Assembly (NCBI RefSeq): GCF_008831235.1
Contig: NZ_WBKF01000001.1
Location: 926,529 to 990,528, forward strand
Direction: 5' to 3'
Source of the DNA: Pseudoclavibacter sp. CFCC 11306
GTDB lineage: Bacteria; Actinomycetota; Actinomycetes; Actinomycetales; Microbacteriaceae
DNA: 64,000 nucleotides
Shown: positions 34,921 through 43,183 of the stretch, in pieces
Position numbering within the stretch: the first letter of the stretch is position 1
Layout of the letters: every line of letters begins with the position of its first letter
Notes under the pieces: model-generated
Databases searched by the model: none
The model's input: the letters and a program-made list of their open reading frames with translations, nothing else
What the model was told of the DNA's origin: nothing
Position numbers and translations under genes: made by a program

Positions 34921-37900
34921 TCACTGCGGCACGTCGATCTTTCCCTCTCCGTGCCAGATGTCGAGCCGTCGAGAGAATTCGACCAGCAGGAACGACTTCA
35001 GGCGAAAGTCGACCACAGGAATGCGAATTTCGGCCGATCCCTGAGCATCGGCTGCCAGGTAGGCTGACGCCGAGTACTTCAGCCGGTTGAAGGACTGGCC
35101 GTCCACGACCCCCTGCTCCCACGCTCCCTGTGCAGTCGCTCCCGCGGCAAGGCTCAGCTCGGCCTGCAGCCCGAGCGCCCCGTACAGCAGCACCCCCGCT
35201 TCGAGTGACGGCCCTGCCGAGGCGTCGATCTTGACCGACTTTTGCATGGTCACACCAGAACTGGTGGCTTTGACCGGGTCTCCGGACTTCTCCGTGACGG
35301 CGACCTTCGTCACTTTTCCATTTGCATAGGTGAAGCCGTACCTTGATTTGGTGGTGGTGGAGCCCGACATGATCAGGCTTCCCGTCAACGAGATCTGAGC
35401 GCCGACGTTGACATTCACATACGGTTTGAAAATGACCGGAACAGGGCCGGCCATCACGGTGATCGCCGAGATGGGCAGCTTCACGAGACGATACTTCGCC
35501 TTCGCCGAGGCACTCGCTTTCAGCCATGCTTTCAGTGAGTAGCTCACCTTCGTCTGATTCTCGATGATCGCATGCAGGTCTTTGACGAACGGCTTGGGCA
35601 CCCACCCCCATCGGAGTCCGACTTTCAGCCCGACGTCGACACCGAGCGTCATCTCGCCGGTGAACCCGAGAGAGACTCCTCCGTCGAGCGCGGTCTTGGC
35701 CTCGCGTGAGGCTCGTTCCTGTGGAGCGAGCTGGGAGATGTCTTTCACGTCATCGACCAGTACGTCTCCCCCGAAGGGGTCTTTCTTGGTGTCCCAGGCC
35801 AGCTGGACGGTGGCCTTGAAGCCCTGTTCGACGTGCGCTCCGACGCCGGCGTCACTCAGCGACCCGTGCCCGTCAGAAGACTCCGGACACACCGGAGCGG
35901 TCTGATCCTGTCGACCGGTCAGGTCGTCGTCCACGTTCTCAGTGACCGTGCAGTCGGTCGTCTCGTGGCCTTGGCTGCCCGACGACACGTCGACGGAGGG
36001 CACGACCTGCAGCGGCTGCACGCCCTCGCCTGACGCCGGTCGTTCAATGGTGACCGGGTCGCTGTCGGCAGCTGGCTGCGACGCGGTCTCGGCTTTCACC
36101 TTCGCAGGGTCGACCAAGGGTGCCGTGTCGGTCTGCTGCGCGACATCCACCTGTTGGAAGACATCGGTCAGAGCAGCATCGGCAGTATGCACCCGCCAAC
36201 CCTGTGGAGTGCGATCGATTGACTGCACCGTGCGCAGCACACCGCTCTGTTCTGCGTCGATCGAGCCAGTGACGAACACGTCGCCCGGCGCGAACGGCGG
36301 CTGGTCGGTGACCAGCACGCTGTCGGCCTGCACCTCGTCGATCTGCGCAGACGAGCTGCTCGGATTCTCCTCGAGCAGGCCGTTGCCCGGGGTCCCCCCA
36401 GTCTGGTCGGGCGCGGCCAGCGCATCCTCGGCCTTGACGAACGTGCCGCTGCGCAGCACCCAGGCGTCATTGGACACCATCGGCGTCGACGTATCGCTCT
36501 GCAGTTCGATGTGCAGGGTGATCTCCTGTGTGGCAAGCGTTCCGTCGGCGTCCTTGCCCACAGCGGTGAACACGTAGTCGCCGCCTTGGGGCGCACTCAC
36601 CTCTGCCTGCCAGGCGAGCGTTTCGGGGTGATCGGGGTCAGGGGCGACCTCTGCCGTGGCGACCAGACTAGGAGCACCGCCAGACGCCTTGCGCGCATGG
36701 ATCTCGATGCGGTCGAGCGAGCTCTGCCCCTGTGTATAGAGCCCCTGCATCGTGAACGTCGCGCTGTGCTCAAGGTGCTGCGTGCTGCCATTGTCGGGGC
36801 TCGTGATGAGCATGCGATCGTTCTCGTCTGGGCGAACGTCTGAACCGTCGTGATCTCTGCGCACATACTGCCGCACGGTCAGAGTGACGTCGGCTGCGCC
36901 CTCTCGCATCGTGATGACTCCGCCGACGACGGGCACGATCATCAGCTCGCTCTCAGTCCTCTGCGGCTGTACGGCGAGCCCCCGCCCACGACCAAGGTAG
37001 AAGTCGCCGACCTCGAGCTGGCTGCGGGTCGTGACCCCTGTGACGTCGGCCTGCACGAACGCGAACGCCGCGTCGCTCGGAGCCCCGGTAAGGTCGATTG
37101 CCTGTGCATCTCCGGCCTCGACGTGATAGCTGCGAGGCTGACCGTCGCCCGGCTCGTCGCTGCGCACCGCAGCCGCGCCGAGGCTCATCAGCCCGGAGCC
37201 GACGTTGAGCGTCTCGGCGTTCTGGCCGCCGTTGTCGACCCAGCCGCGCACGGCGGCGCGCACGCTGGTCGGCTGTTCGGTCTCGATCGTCACGTTGCCC
37301 TGTGCGTCGGGGTCTGCGAACACGTTGAGCACGTCCTCCCCCGGCGAGGTCTGCAGACGCTGGCCGGCGACAGTGACCGTCTGCCCGACGTTCGACTGCA
37401 GACGGATGCTCAGCGACACCGAGCGCACACCGGCGCTCGGCACCCCGCCCTGACCGGTGACGCCGAACGTCAGCGATCCGCCGAGCCCGGACGTCGGGGC
37501 GGACGCCCCCAGCATCCCCGGCTCGGTCTCGCCGGGCACGGCACGCAGCTGCGGCGCGCTCGTACCCACGGCCGCATCGGCGCGCACCACAGGCTGGTCG
37601 ACCGCCTGAAGCCCGCCGGGTGTTCCGGTCTTGGTGCTAAACGTGGCCATCTTCTCGATGCGCAGATTCGTCTCGGTGGTCGTATGCAGCGCGATCGCCT
37701 TGTTCTGCACGGGCATGACGACCATCGTGCTGCGGCTCTCACCTGCTGGCACAGACAAGAAGGCGTCGCCGCCGGCGAGCACTTGGGTCGGCGCACTGCC
37801 CGGTGAGCCCGGCGCGGTGAGCACCGTCACGCGCACGACGGCATCCTGTGGATCGGTCTCGGCGGGAGTGCCCTCGGCGGCGAGCTCCAGCGGCACGGAC

Positions 37901-38196
37901 ACGTCTGCGCCGGCGGTGTGAAAGCTGCGCACGGAAGCGGCACCGTCTGCCGCTTTCGGCCATTTGCCGGCTTCGGTGTCGACCATCGGAATGTACGTCT
38001 CACCCGGCCCCATGGTTGAGACGCCCGTCGCCGGGGTCAGCGGCGTGTCGTTCGGGTTGGTCGAGGTGTCGGCCGCGGCGAGCGATGCCTGGCTGAGGCC
38101 GACTGCGAGGGCTACGCCCGCCGCGACCAGAGTCTGGGTCAGCGTGCGGATGCGATGTGTGCGAACGTGTGCAGAGGTATCGGTGCGGTGTCTCAT
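34921..38196 (-). CDS. Large secreted protein of unknown function, coupled to a sortase substrate
   Basis: A 1091-residue exported protein. The signal peptide is clear (TQTLVAAGVALAVGLSQASLAAA, cleavage near residue 42). No LPxTG/LAxTG motif or C-terminal membrane segment is present, so it is free or held by a partner. Residues 45-470 look like a series of beta-rich domains (recurring V-x-V with Gly/Pro turns; FADPDAQGNVTIETEQPTSV). Residues 500-590 resemble an Ig-like domain (SPDNGSTQHLEHSATFTM...). The last 280 residues alternate hydrophobic and polar residues (VSLGFTGEMTLGVDVGLKVG, KPYVNVNVGAQISLTGSLI), suggesting an extended beta-sheet domain. I recognise no named family. Its start overlaps the upstream LARTG protein gene by ATGA. 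Confidence 0.75.
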   Translation of the reverse strand: MRHRTDTSAHVRTHRIRTLTQTLVAAGVALAVGLSQASLAAADTSTNPNDTPLTPATGVSTMGPGETYIPMVDTEAGKWPKAADGAASVRSFHTAGADVSVPLELAAEGTPAETDPQDAVVRVTVLTAPGSPGSAPTQVLAGGDAFLSVPAGESRSTMVVMPVQNKAIALHTTTETNLRIEKMATFSTKTGTPGGLQAVDQPVVRADAAVGTSAPQLRAVPGETEPGMLGASAPTSGLGGSLTFGVTGQGGVPSAGVRSVSLSIRLQSNVGQTVTVAGQRLQTSPGEDVLNVFADPDAQGNVTIETEQPTSVRAAVRGWVDNGGQNAETLNVGSGLMSLGAAAVRSDEPGDGQPRSYHVEAGDAQAIDLTGAPSDAAFAFVQADVTGVTTRSQLEVGDFYLGRGRGLAVQPQRTESELMIVPVVGGVITMREGAADVTLTVRQYVRRDHDGSDVRPDENDRMLITSPDNGSTQHLEHSATFTMQGLYTQGQSSLDRIEIHARKASGGAPSLVATAEVAPDPDHPETLAWQAEVSAPQGGDYVFTAVGKDADGTLATQEITLHIELQSDTSTPMVSNDAWVLRSGTFVKAEDALAAPDQTGGTPGNGLLEENPSSSSAQIDEVQADSVLVTDQPPFAPGDVFVTGSIDAEQSGVLRTVQSIDRTPQGWRVHTADAALTDVFQQVDVAQQTDTAPLVDPAKVKAETASQPAADSDPVTIERPASGEGVQPLQVVPSVDVSSGSQGHETTDCTVTENVDDDLTGRQDQTAPVCPESSDGHGSLSDAGVGAHVEQGFKATVQLAWDTKKDPFGGDVLVDDVKDISQLAPQERASREAKTALDGGVSLGFTGEMTLGVDVGLKVGLRWGWVPKPFVKDLHAIIENQTKVSYSLKAWLKASASAKAKYRLVKLPISAITVMAGPVPVIFKPYVNVNVGAQISLTGSLIMSGSTTTKSRYGFTYANGKVTKVAVTEKSGDPVKATSSGVTMQKSVKIDASAGPSLEAGVLLYGALGLQAELSLAAGATAQGAWEQGVVDGQSFNRLKYSASAYLAADAQGSAEIRIPVVDFRLKSFLLVEFSRRLDIWHGEGKIDVPQ

Positions 38197-39068
38197 CGGT
38201 CGTTCTCCTGGTCAGTGTTCGTCGGATGCGACGCCGCGCTGGCCTCGATCGTGCGTCGGCGGTTTGCCCAGAGCAGTGCGAGCCCTGCGATCAGCAGGGC
38301 GGCAACGATGCCGAGGGTCCAGCCGATGGCTATGCCGGTGCGCGCGAGTGCTCCGTCGTTGGCGGTGTCTGCAGCAGAGTCATGCGCGGCATCGGAGTCG
38401 GAGTTCGAGCCGTCGGTGGCCTTCTCTCCCCCACCCGCGTTCTGGCCGCCGCCGTGGTCGGGATCTTCGCATGCCCCGTCGTCCGGCCCAGGTTCGTCAA
38501 GCGCGAGCGGCATCATGCGCTGTTGCGCATCGACCCAGACGCCGTTCTGGTCGAGTGTCGTCAGTGCGACGGTCGACTGCTCGAGATCCGTCTGCGGCGT
38601 GCTGACCCGAAGCTGGTAGTCGCCGACGGTCAGCGGAGTCACGATGGTCACACCCCACGTGGTGGCGTGCACTGCTGCAGAGGCATCGCCCGATCCGGAG
38701 CCCGCAGTGCCGTCGATCACGGTCGTCGCGGGAGCCCCATCCGCGCCCTCTTTCTCGAGCGTGATGTGCAGTTGTGCCGGATCGAGATCGGAGCGCTCGA
38801 TGTCGATCCATGCAGAGGTGACTTCCTGCCGATCGACGACCAGCAACGCTGTTCCTCGACGCAGAGATCTCGCTGTCGCGGCATCCGCCGTTTCGCTTTT
38901 CGAGAGCGTGCACAGCACCTGCTGCGTGCTCTGCGTCGTGAGCAGCTGATCGGGGTGTCTGCTGTCGTCTTCGGCAAATGCGGCAGGGGCGGTCGATGTC
39001 GCTGCAGCCGGGAGACAGAGCAGTGCCCCGGCGGCGAACAGGGCGATTCGATGAAGGTGTCTTCTCAC
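38193..39068 (-). CDS. Sortase-anchored surface protein (LARTG)
   Basis: A 291-residue exported protein with signal peptide (IALFAAGALLCLPAAATSTAPAAFA, cleavage about residue 35), a beta-rich domain to about 195, an acidic Gly/Asp/Ser-rich wall-spanning stalk (GACEDPDHGGGQNAGGGEK onward) and the sorting signal LARTG at about 241, followed by a hydrophobic helix and WANRRR. LAxTG is the class E sortase signal of high-GC actinobacteria. The GTG at 39068 with GAGGAG seven bases upstream gives a clean signal peptide; an ATG at 39119 would add a basic leader. The stop overlaps the next gene by 4 bp. It probably anchors or partners the 1091-residue protein. Confidence 0.82.
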   Translation of the reverse strand: MRRHLHRIALFAAGALLCLPAAATSTAPAAFAEDDSRHPDQLLTTQSTQQVLCTLSKSETADAATARSLRRGTALLVVDRQEVTSAWIDIERSDLDPAQLHITLEKEGADGAPATTVIDGTAGSGSGDASAAVHATTWGVTIVTPLTVGDYQLRVSTPQTDLEQSTVALTTLDQNGVWVDAQQRMMPLALDEPGPDDGACEDPDHGGGQNAGGGEKATDGSNSDSDAAHDSAADTANDGALARTGIAIGWTLGIVAALLIAGLALLWANRRRTIEASAASHPTNTDQENDR

Positions 39069-39226
39069 AGGTGAACTCCTCGGAAGTCTCGACAGCCTGA
39101 AGTCGGCTGCCGAAGGCATTCGTGATCAAGTGAGTTCAGTGTGCCGGGCAGCTCATCGGTTCTGACCCGGTTCAGGCCCGGTCACGTAGGGGTCTGCGGC
39201 AAATCGAGTACCCCGTCAGCGCAGAA

Positions 39227-39283
39227 AGCGACTGCTCAGCGCAGAAGCGGCGGTAGAAGTCACTTCTGCACTGAGCAGTCGCT
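39227..39283 (-). terminator. Long hairpin after the MFS gene
   Basis: AGCGACTGCTCAG and GCAGAAG (39227-39247) pair with CTTCTGC and CTGAGCAGTCGCT (39263-39283), 20 of 21 positions, with a 15-base loop. It starts 32 bp beyond the MFS stop on the minus strand and before the LARTG operon promoter. It is a strong stem without a T-run. Confidence 0.65.
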
Positions 39284-39314
39284 CACGTGCGCCCGATACG
39301 CGCCCCGCGTGCCG

Positions 39315-40937
39315 TCAGGCGCTCACGCCTCGCGCTTTGCGCGTTCCGGGCAGAACCGCCAGCGAGATCACCACGAATGCGAGCACGAGCACGAATCCGT
39401 GCAGAATCCCGAAGTGCTCGGCCAGCATGCCCAAAGCAGGGGGCCCTGCGAGCGAAGCCGAGTACCCGAAGATCGAGACCATGCTCACCCGGCGGGTCGC
39501 ATCCGTCGGATGGTCGGCGGCCAGCGACATGCCGACCGGGAACCCGAGCGACGCTCCCAGCCCCCACAGCGCGGTCGCCACGAAGATCAGCGGCGTTCCC
39601 GCACCGAAGATGAATGTGGCCAGCCCGATCGATGCGATCGTGGCGCAGCCGAGAAGCACTCGCGTCGTGCCCAGACGGTCGACGAGAGGGCCTCCCACGA
39701 GGCGGCCGAGCGTCATCGCCGAGACGAACGTCGCGTACACCAGTGCCGCAGCAGAATGGTCGAGGCCGTGGCCCTCGACCGCCGCGAGGCTGAGCCAGTC
39801 GTTGGCCGAGCCCTCGACGAATGACATGCCGACCATCATCACGCCGATGAGCAGCAGCCGTCGGTCGGCCAGCAGCCCGAAACGTGCGCGCAGTCGTGCT
39901 CGCATGTCGGCTGATGCCTCGCTCTCGCCCGAGCCATCAGACAGTCGCGCAGCGCTGCCGGCACCGTTCTGTACCGCATGGGCGGTCGACGAGCCACGTG
40001 CATCGGAGGCCTCGAAATGGATGCGCTGCGGAGCCGACGCGCCCGGCACCGACCGCAGTGTGCCCAGACCGGCGACGAGCAGGAACACCGCCGCCAGAGC
40101 GAGATACGGCAGCAGCCCCGTGCCCCGCGAGGCGGCAAGCGCACCGACGAGTGCGCCGGTGATCGTGCCCGCGCTGTAGCAGGCGTGCATCATCGGCAGA
40201 ATCGTGCGGCCGACGCGCTTCTCGACGGTGGTGCCCTCGAGGTTCATCGTGACCGATGCCGAGCTCAGGCTGAATCCGAAGAGCATCAGCGCCGCGAAGG
40301 CGAATCCGGTCTGCGCGAACACATCGACTGCCACGCCGATCGCGGTGAGGCCGAGCCCGATGCCGGTGATCGCGGCGGTGAGCATGCGTCGCGCGCCGAG
40401 GCGGCCGATCAGCCCCGGTGCCACGGCGAGCCCGGTGATTGAACCGCTCGAGAGGCCGACGAGCAGAATCGCGACGCCGCCGCTGCCGATGCCGAGCTGT
40501 GCGCTCACTTCGGGGATGCGCGCGACCCAGACCGCCGTCGCCACCCCCGCGAGCGCGAAGATCACGCAGATCGCATTGCGCCAGGCTGCGAGCGTGCTGT
40601 GTCGCGTGGTGACGGCGAAGTCGAACAGGCGGTGTGCGGCGGATGCCGTGGCGGCGACCCCGCCCGCCACGCGCCGCGAGGGTGCGCCTGCACGGTCGGC
40701 GATGCGCGTGATGTCGATGGCGCGAGTGTCGACCGATCGCTCGTGACTCATGGGAGAAGCAGTGACCGGGCGCGCGACATCGTTCGCATCGAACTCAGAG
40801 AGTTGCGACTCAGGATGCCGTGTCTCTGGGCGTCGTGGCTCAGAGTGTCGTGACTCAGAGCTTCTCGAGGGCGCGATCACGCGGATCGATCCGGTCAGCA
40901 CGGGGATGGAGCTCGTCACGGCGGTCAGTTCGGTCAC
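39315..40937 (-). CDS. MFS transporter with a repeat-encoded N-terminal extension
   Basis: A 540-residue major facilitator of the FucP/YbjJ-like type. Membrane segments run from AICVIFALAGVATAVWVARI (about residue 120) to VLVLAFVVISLAVLPG, with conserved GLAVAPGLIGRLGARR between segments 2 and 3. About 115 polar residues precede the first segment, an unusual length, and residues 27-48 are pentapeptide repeats. The GTG at 40937 has an AAAGGA site 7 bases upstream and is preferred; an ATG at residue 63 (MSHERS) would remove the repeats. A 55-residue Gly/Ser/Ala loop separates the two halves. The substrate is unknown. Confidence 0.78.
   Translation of the reverse strand: MTELTAVTSSIPVLTGSIRVIAPSRSSESRHSEPRRPETRHPESQLSEFDANDVARPVTASPMSHERSVDTRAIDITRIADRAGAPSRRVAGGVAATASAAHRLFDFAVTTRHSTLAAWRNAICVIFALAGVATAVWVARIPEVSAQLGIGSGGVAILLVGLSSGSITGLAVAPGLIGRLGARRMLTAAITGIGLGLTAIGVAVDVFAQTGFAFAALMLFGFSLSSASVTMNLEGTTVEKRVGRTILPMMHACYSAGTITGALVGALAASRGTGLLPYLALAAVFLLVAGLGTLRSVPGASAPQRIHFEASDARGSSTAHAVQNGAGSAARLSDGSGESEASADMRARLRARFGLLADRRLLLIGVMMVGMSFVEGSANDWLSLAAVEGHGLDHSAAALVYATFVSAMTLGRLVGGPLVDRLGTTRVLLGCATIASIGLATFIFGAGTPLIFVATALWGLGASLGFPVGMSLAADHPTDATRRVSMVSIFGYSASLAGPPALGMLAEHFGILHGFVLVLAFVVISLAVLPGTRKARGVSA
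40795..40859 (-). repeat. 15-bp tandem repeats at the start of the MFS gene
   Basis: Read on the minus strand, four consecutive 15-bp units of the type TCTGAGTCACGACAC and a partial fifth encode SESRH, SEPRR, PETRH, PESQL and SE. The period matches that of the NRPS minisatellite and keeps the frame. Confidence 0.78.
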
Positions 40938-41422
40938 TGCTTTCCTTTCTGGATGTTCGGGTTGGGACTGCTGCTGTCACTCCGGCGGGAGTGACGCTGT
41001 TCGGTTCTGGTGGTGTTCAGTTCGGTGCGCCGCACCCGTGGTGTTTTCGGGCGTGCGAGGGCGAGACCGAACACGTCCGTGTGACCGGTTACTGCTCTGA
41101 TGGATGCACAGCGCAACCCCGCGACGATGCGGTTGACTGCCTGTGAAAGAGATGACCACTGACGTTGTGATCGAGATGCCGAGCACATTCTCGGCGAATT
41201 GTTTTCGATGCTACGGCGAGGAATCCGATCGCTGCAACTGTCTACTCAGACTACTTTTTTGATCGGCGTGTCGCGCTCCCGACCAGCTCGTTCACAACGC
41301 GCGCGGCGGCTCCTTTGTCGCTCGTTCGTCGCTCGCTCATCGCTCGCTCGCCTCGCCCACGCAAATGTCTGTACAGCTCTCACCTCGCCACTCGCCGATG
41401 CCCTCGCCCAGCATCTCTCGTC
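40938..41422. other. Intergenic region between MFS and DUF559 genes
   Basis: This 485-bp stretch holds a perfect GTCACTCC-GGCG-GGAGTGAC hairpin (40976-40995) 39 bp upstream of the MFS start, which may be an operator or leader structure. Near the DUF559 stop there are three 11-bp tandem units of the type GTCGCTCGCTC (41317-41349). I see no credible gene; short frames are not conserved-looking. Confidence 0.55.
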
Positions 41423-42451
41423 TCACCTGCACATGCCCCTCTGCACCAACGCACGCTCGACCTCGGCCACGAACTCCTGCCCGGCACGTACATCGGTCAG
41501 CGTGCGCAGATCGGCCTGAACAACCTCGTACCCCTCGTTCCGAAGTGCCTTCAGTCGTTCCCGATCACGAGCATGCTGCGCACGCGACGTGCGGTGCTGA
41601 TCCCCGTCGAATTCTGGAATCACCCTCTGCACCCGATACAGCAGATCGGCCCGCGCCAAGTGGCCTCCAGCCCTGTCGTAGATGTCGGCGTTGAGCTCAG
41701 GCTCCGGCACCCCTGCTTCCAACAGCAGCAGCCGAGTGAGCGATTCCATGGGCGACTGCGAGCCGTCACGCACGAGACGGGCGACCTGGCGCATCCTTCT
41801 GCAGTTTCGCCCCGACAGCGAACCCGCCCACTCGATGAGCTCCCTCGGCCCGGCGAACGGCTGCCGGCCGTCTGCACGCAGCTCGGCGCGACAGACCAGA
41901 AAATCGCCGACAGCCACGAGATCAGCGTCGGAATGATTCGGCACATCGGCCAGCATCCTCCAGGTCGTCCGCACATCGCAGACCGGCAGATCGCCGAGTG
42001 TGTAGACATGAGCTGTCGGGGGCATGCGCCTGCTGCGGATGCCGCGGTGCCGCGGACGCGAAAGGGTCGCAGCCGCTGCGACGTCAAGTCCGTCGGGCTC
42101 GAGTGCCGAAGCAATCATGCTGAGAGGCAGAGGCAGGCCCCATATGATCGCCGCGGTCAGGTGGCTGAAGGCGAGCCCTGGCTTCATCAGTGGCAAATAC
42201 TGCCGCGCGCGATGCGTCACTGCTGTGTAGAGACGCTTGGATTTCGGGGTCTCCGACGGCGAACCCGCCTGGTTCTGGGCCGATTCTGCTGTGCGCATCT
42301 CGCGTCGTGCGCAGCGCACCCCTCGGTAGGGCTGTTCGAGGTCGTTGGCCCGCAGTCGAGACTGGCTGACTCCCATGTCTCGTGCTTCTGCCACAGTGAA
42401 GGGTCGATGCCTGATCTGAATCGGCAGCGGCTGCGGTTTGGACGGCGACAT
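41423..42451 (-). CDS. DUF559 endonuclease-like protein with AbiEi-type N-terminus
   Basis: A 342-residue protein. The C-terminal 100 residues (IPEFDGDQHRTSRAQHARD, RNEGYEVVQADLRTLTDV) match DUF559, a domain with the Vsr/restriction-endonuclease-like fold in which the E-x-D/D-G and Q-x-H residues are the presumed active site. The N-terminal region (FTVAEARDMGVSQSRLRANDLEQPYRGV) resembles the winged-helix part of AbiEi antitoxins. This architecture is very common in actinobacteria and usually lacks a linked toxin; none is seen here. The start at 42451 (MSPSKPQPLP) follows GAAGG. Flanking DNA on both sides is repeat-rich. Confidence 0.75.
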   Translation of the reverse strand: MSPSKPQPLPIQIRHRPFTVAEARDMGVSQSRLRANDLEQPYRGVRCARREMRTAESAQNQAGSPSETPKSKRLYTAVTHRARQYLPLMKPGLAFSHLTAAIIWGLPLPLSMIASALEPDGLDVAAAATLSRPRHRGIRSRRMPPTAHVYTLGDLPVCDVRTTWRMLADVPNHSDADLVAVGDFLVCRAELRADGRQPFAGPRELIEWAGSLSGRNCRRMRQVARLVRDGSQSPMESLTRLLLLEAGVPEPELNADIYDRAGGHLARADLLYRVQRVIPEFDGDQHRTSRAQHARDRERLKALRNEGYEVVQADLRTLTDVRAGQEFVAEVERALVQRGMCR

Positions 42452-43183
42452 GCCTTCAGCATGAGCGATCGGCCTGCCCCGGGTCTCCCCGATCTGCCCG
42501 ATGTGGAGAACTTCGTGCTGCACCTACGGCTATGCGTAACAGGTTCTGCGCACTGGGTGTGCACTCGGCATGCGCTCAACACATTCTGCACGCTGGGTGT
42601 GCACTCGACACATGCGCTCAACACCTCTGCACACTCGCACCGTGCACACGCGCCCTCCACCCACCGAAAGCACAGAACACACGACTATCAACAGCAAACC
42701 CCCACACCAACTACACACTCGGTGGGCCTTCAGCAGGTTCTACACACTCGGTGGGTCTTCAACAGATTCTGCACACTCGCACCATCTGCAAGTGCCTCCA
42801 CCCACCGAAAGCACAGAAACTGCGAGTATCAACAGCAAACACCCACACCAACTACACACTCAGTGAGTCATCAGCAGGTTCTACACACTCGGTGGGTCTT
42901 CAACAGGTTCTGCACACTCGATCCCGCGCTTCAGGCGGCTTCTGCGCACTCGCATGCCGCCTCGCCCGGTTCAAGACAGAACTGCCCTGAAACACGACGC
43001 CTTCAGGGCAGGACTGTCCTGAGACACGAAACCCGCAAGACAAACACACGACACAACAGCCGCAAGACAAAACAGCCTTAGGACACGACACCCACAAGAC
43101 AAACACACGACACGACAGCCCCAAGACAAACAGCCCAAAACAGAAACAGACCCCGCCGCACACTGCGACGAGGCCTGCCTGAC
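42452..43183. repeat. Repeat-rich intergenic region between the DUF559 gene and guaA
   Basis: The 730-bp non-coding stretch is made largely of tandem duplications. Two 125-bp copies (42655-42779 and 42796-42920) lie 141 bp apart and differ at about a dozen positions; both end in TTCTGCACACTCG. Before them, two shorter copies share CTGGGTGTGCACTCG (about 42556-42600). After them a hairpin CTGCCCTGAA/TTCAGGGCAG (42982-43011) is followed by two 55-bp copies (from 43023 and 43082) of a CACGACA/AAGACAAACA-rich unit with 59-bp period. The top strand is strongly A/C-rich. Frames across it are products of the repeats. Confidence 0.8.
42655..42920 (+). repeat. Tandem 141-bp repeat, two copies
   Basis: Both copies begin CTCCACCCACCGAAAGCACA, contain ATCAACAGCAAAC, CACACCAACTACACACTC and CAGCAGGTTCTACACACTCG, and end TTCTGCACACTCG. 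Spacing between copies is exactly 141 bp. This suggests slippage or unequal recombination; function unknown. Confidence 0.85.

Noticed and set aside
42655-42920. Possible CRISPR array
   Set aside because: Only two long degenerate copies exist, with no regular short repeats, no unique spacers of equal length and no cas genes.
41315-43081. 588-codon plus-strand frame
   Set aside because: Its first two thirds are antisense to the DUF559 gene and the rest is repeat-derived low complexity.
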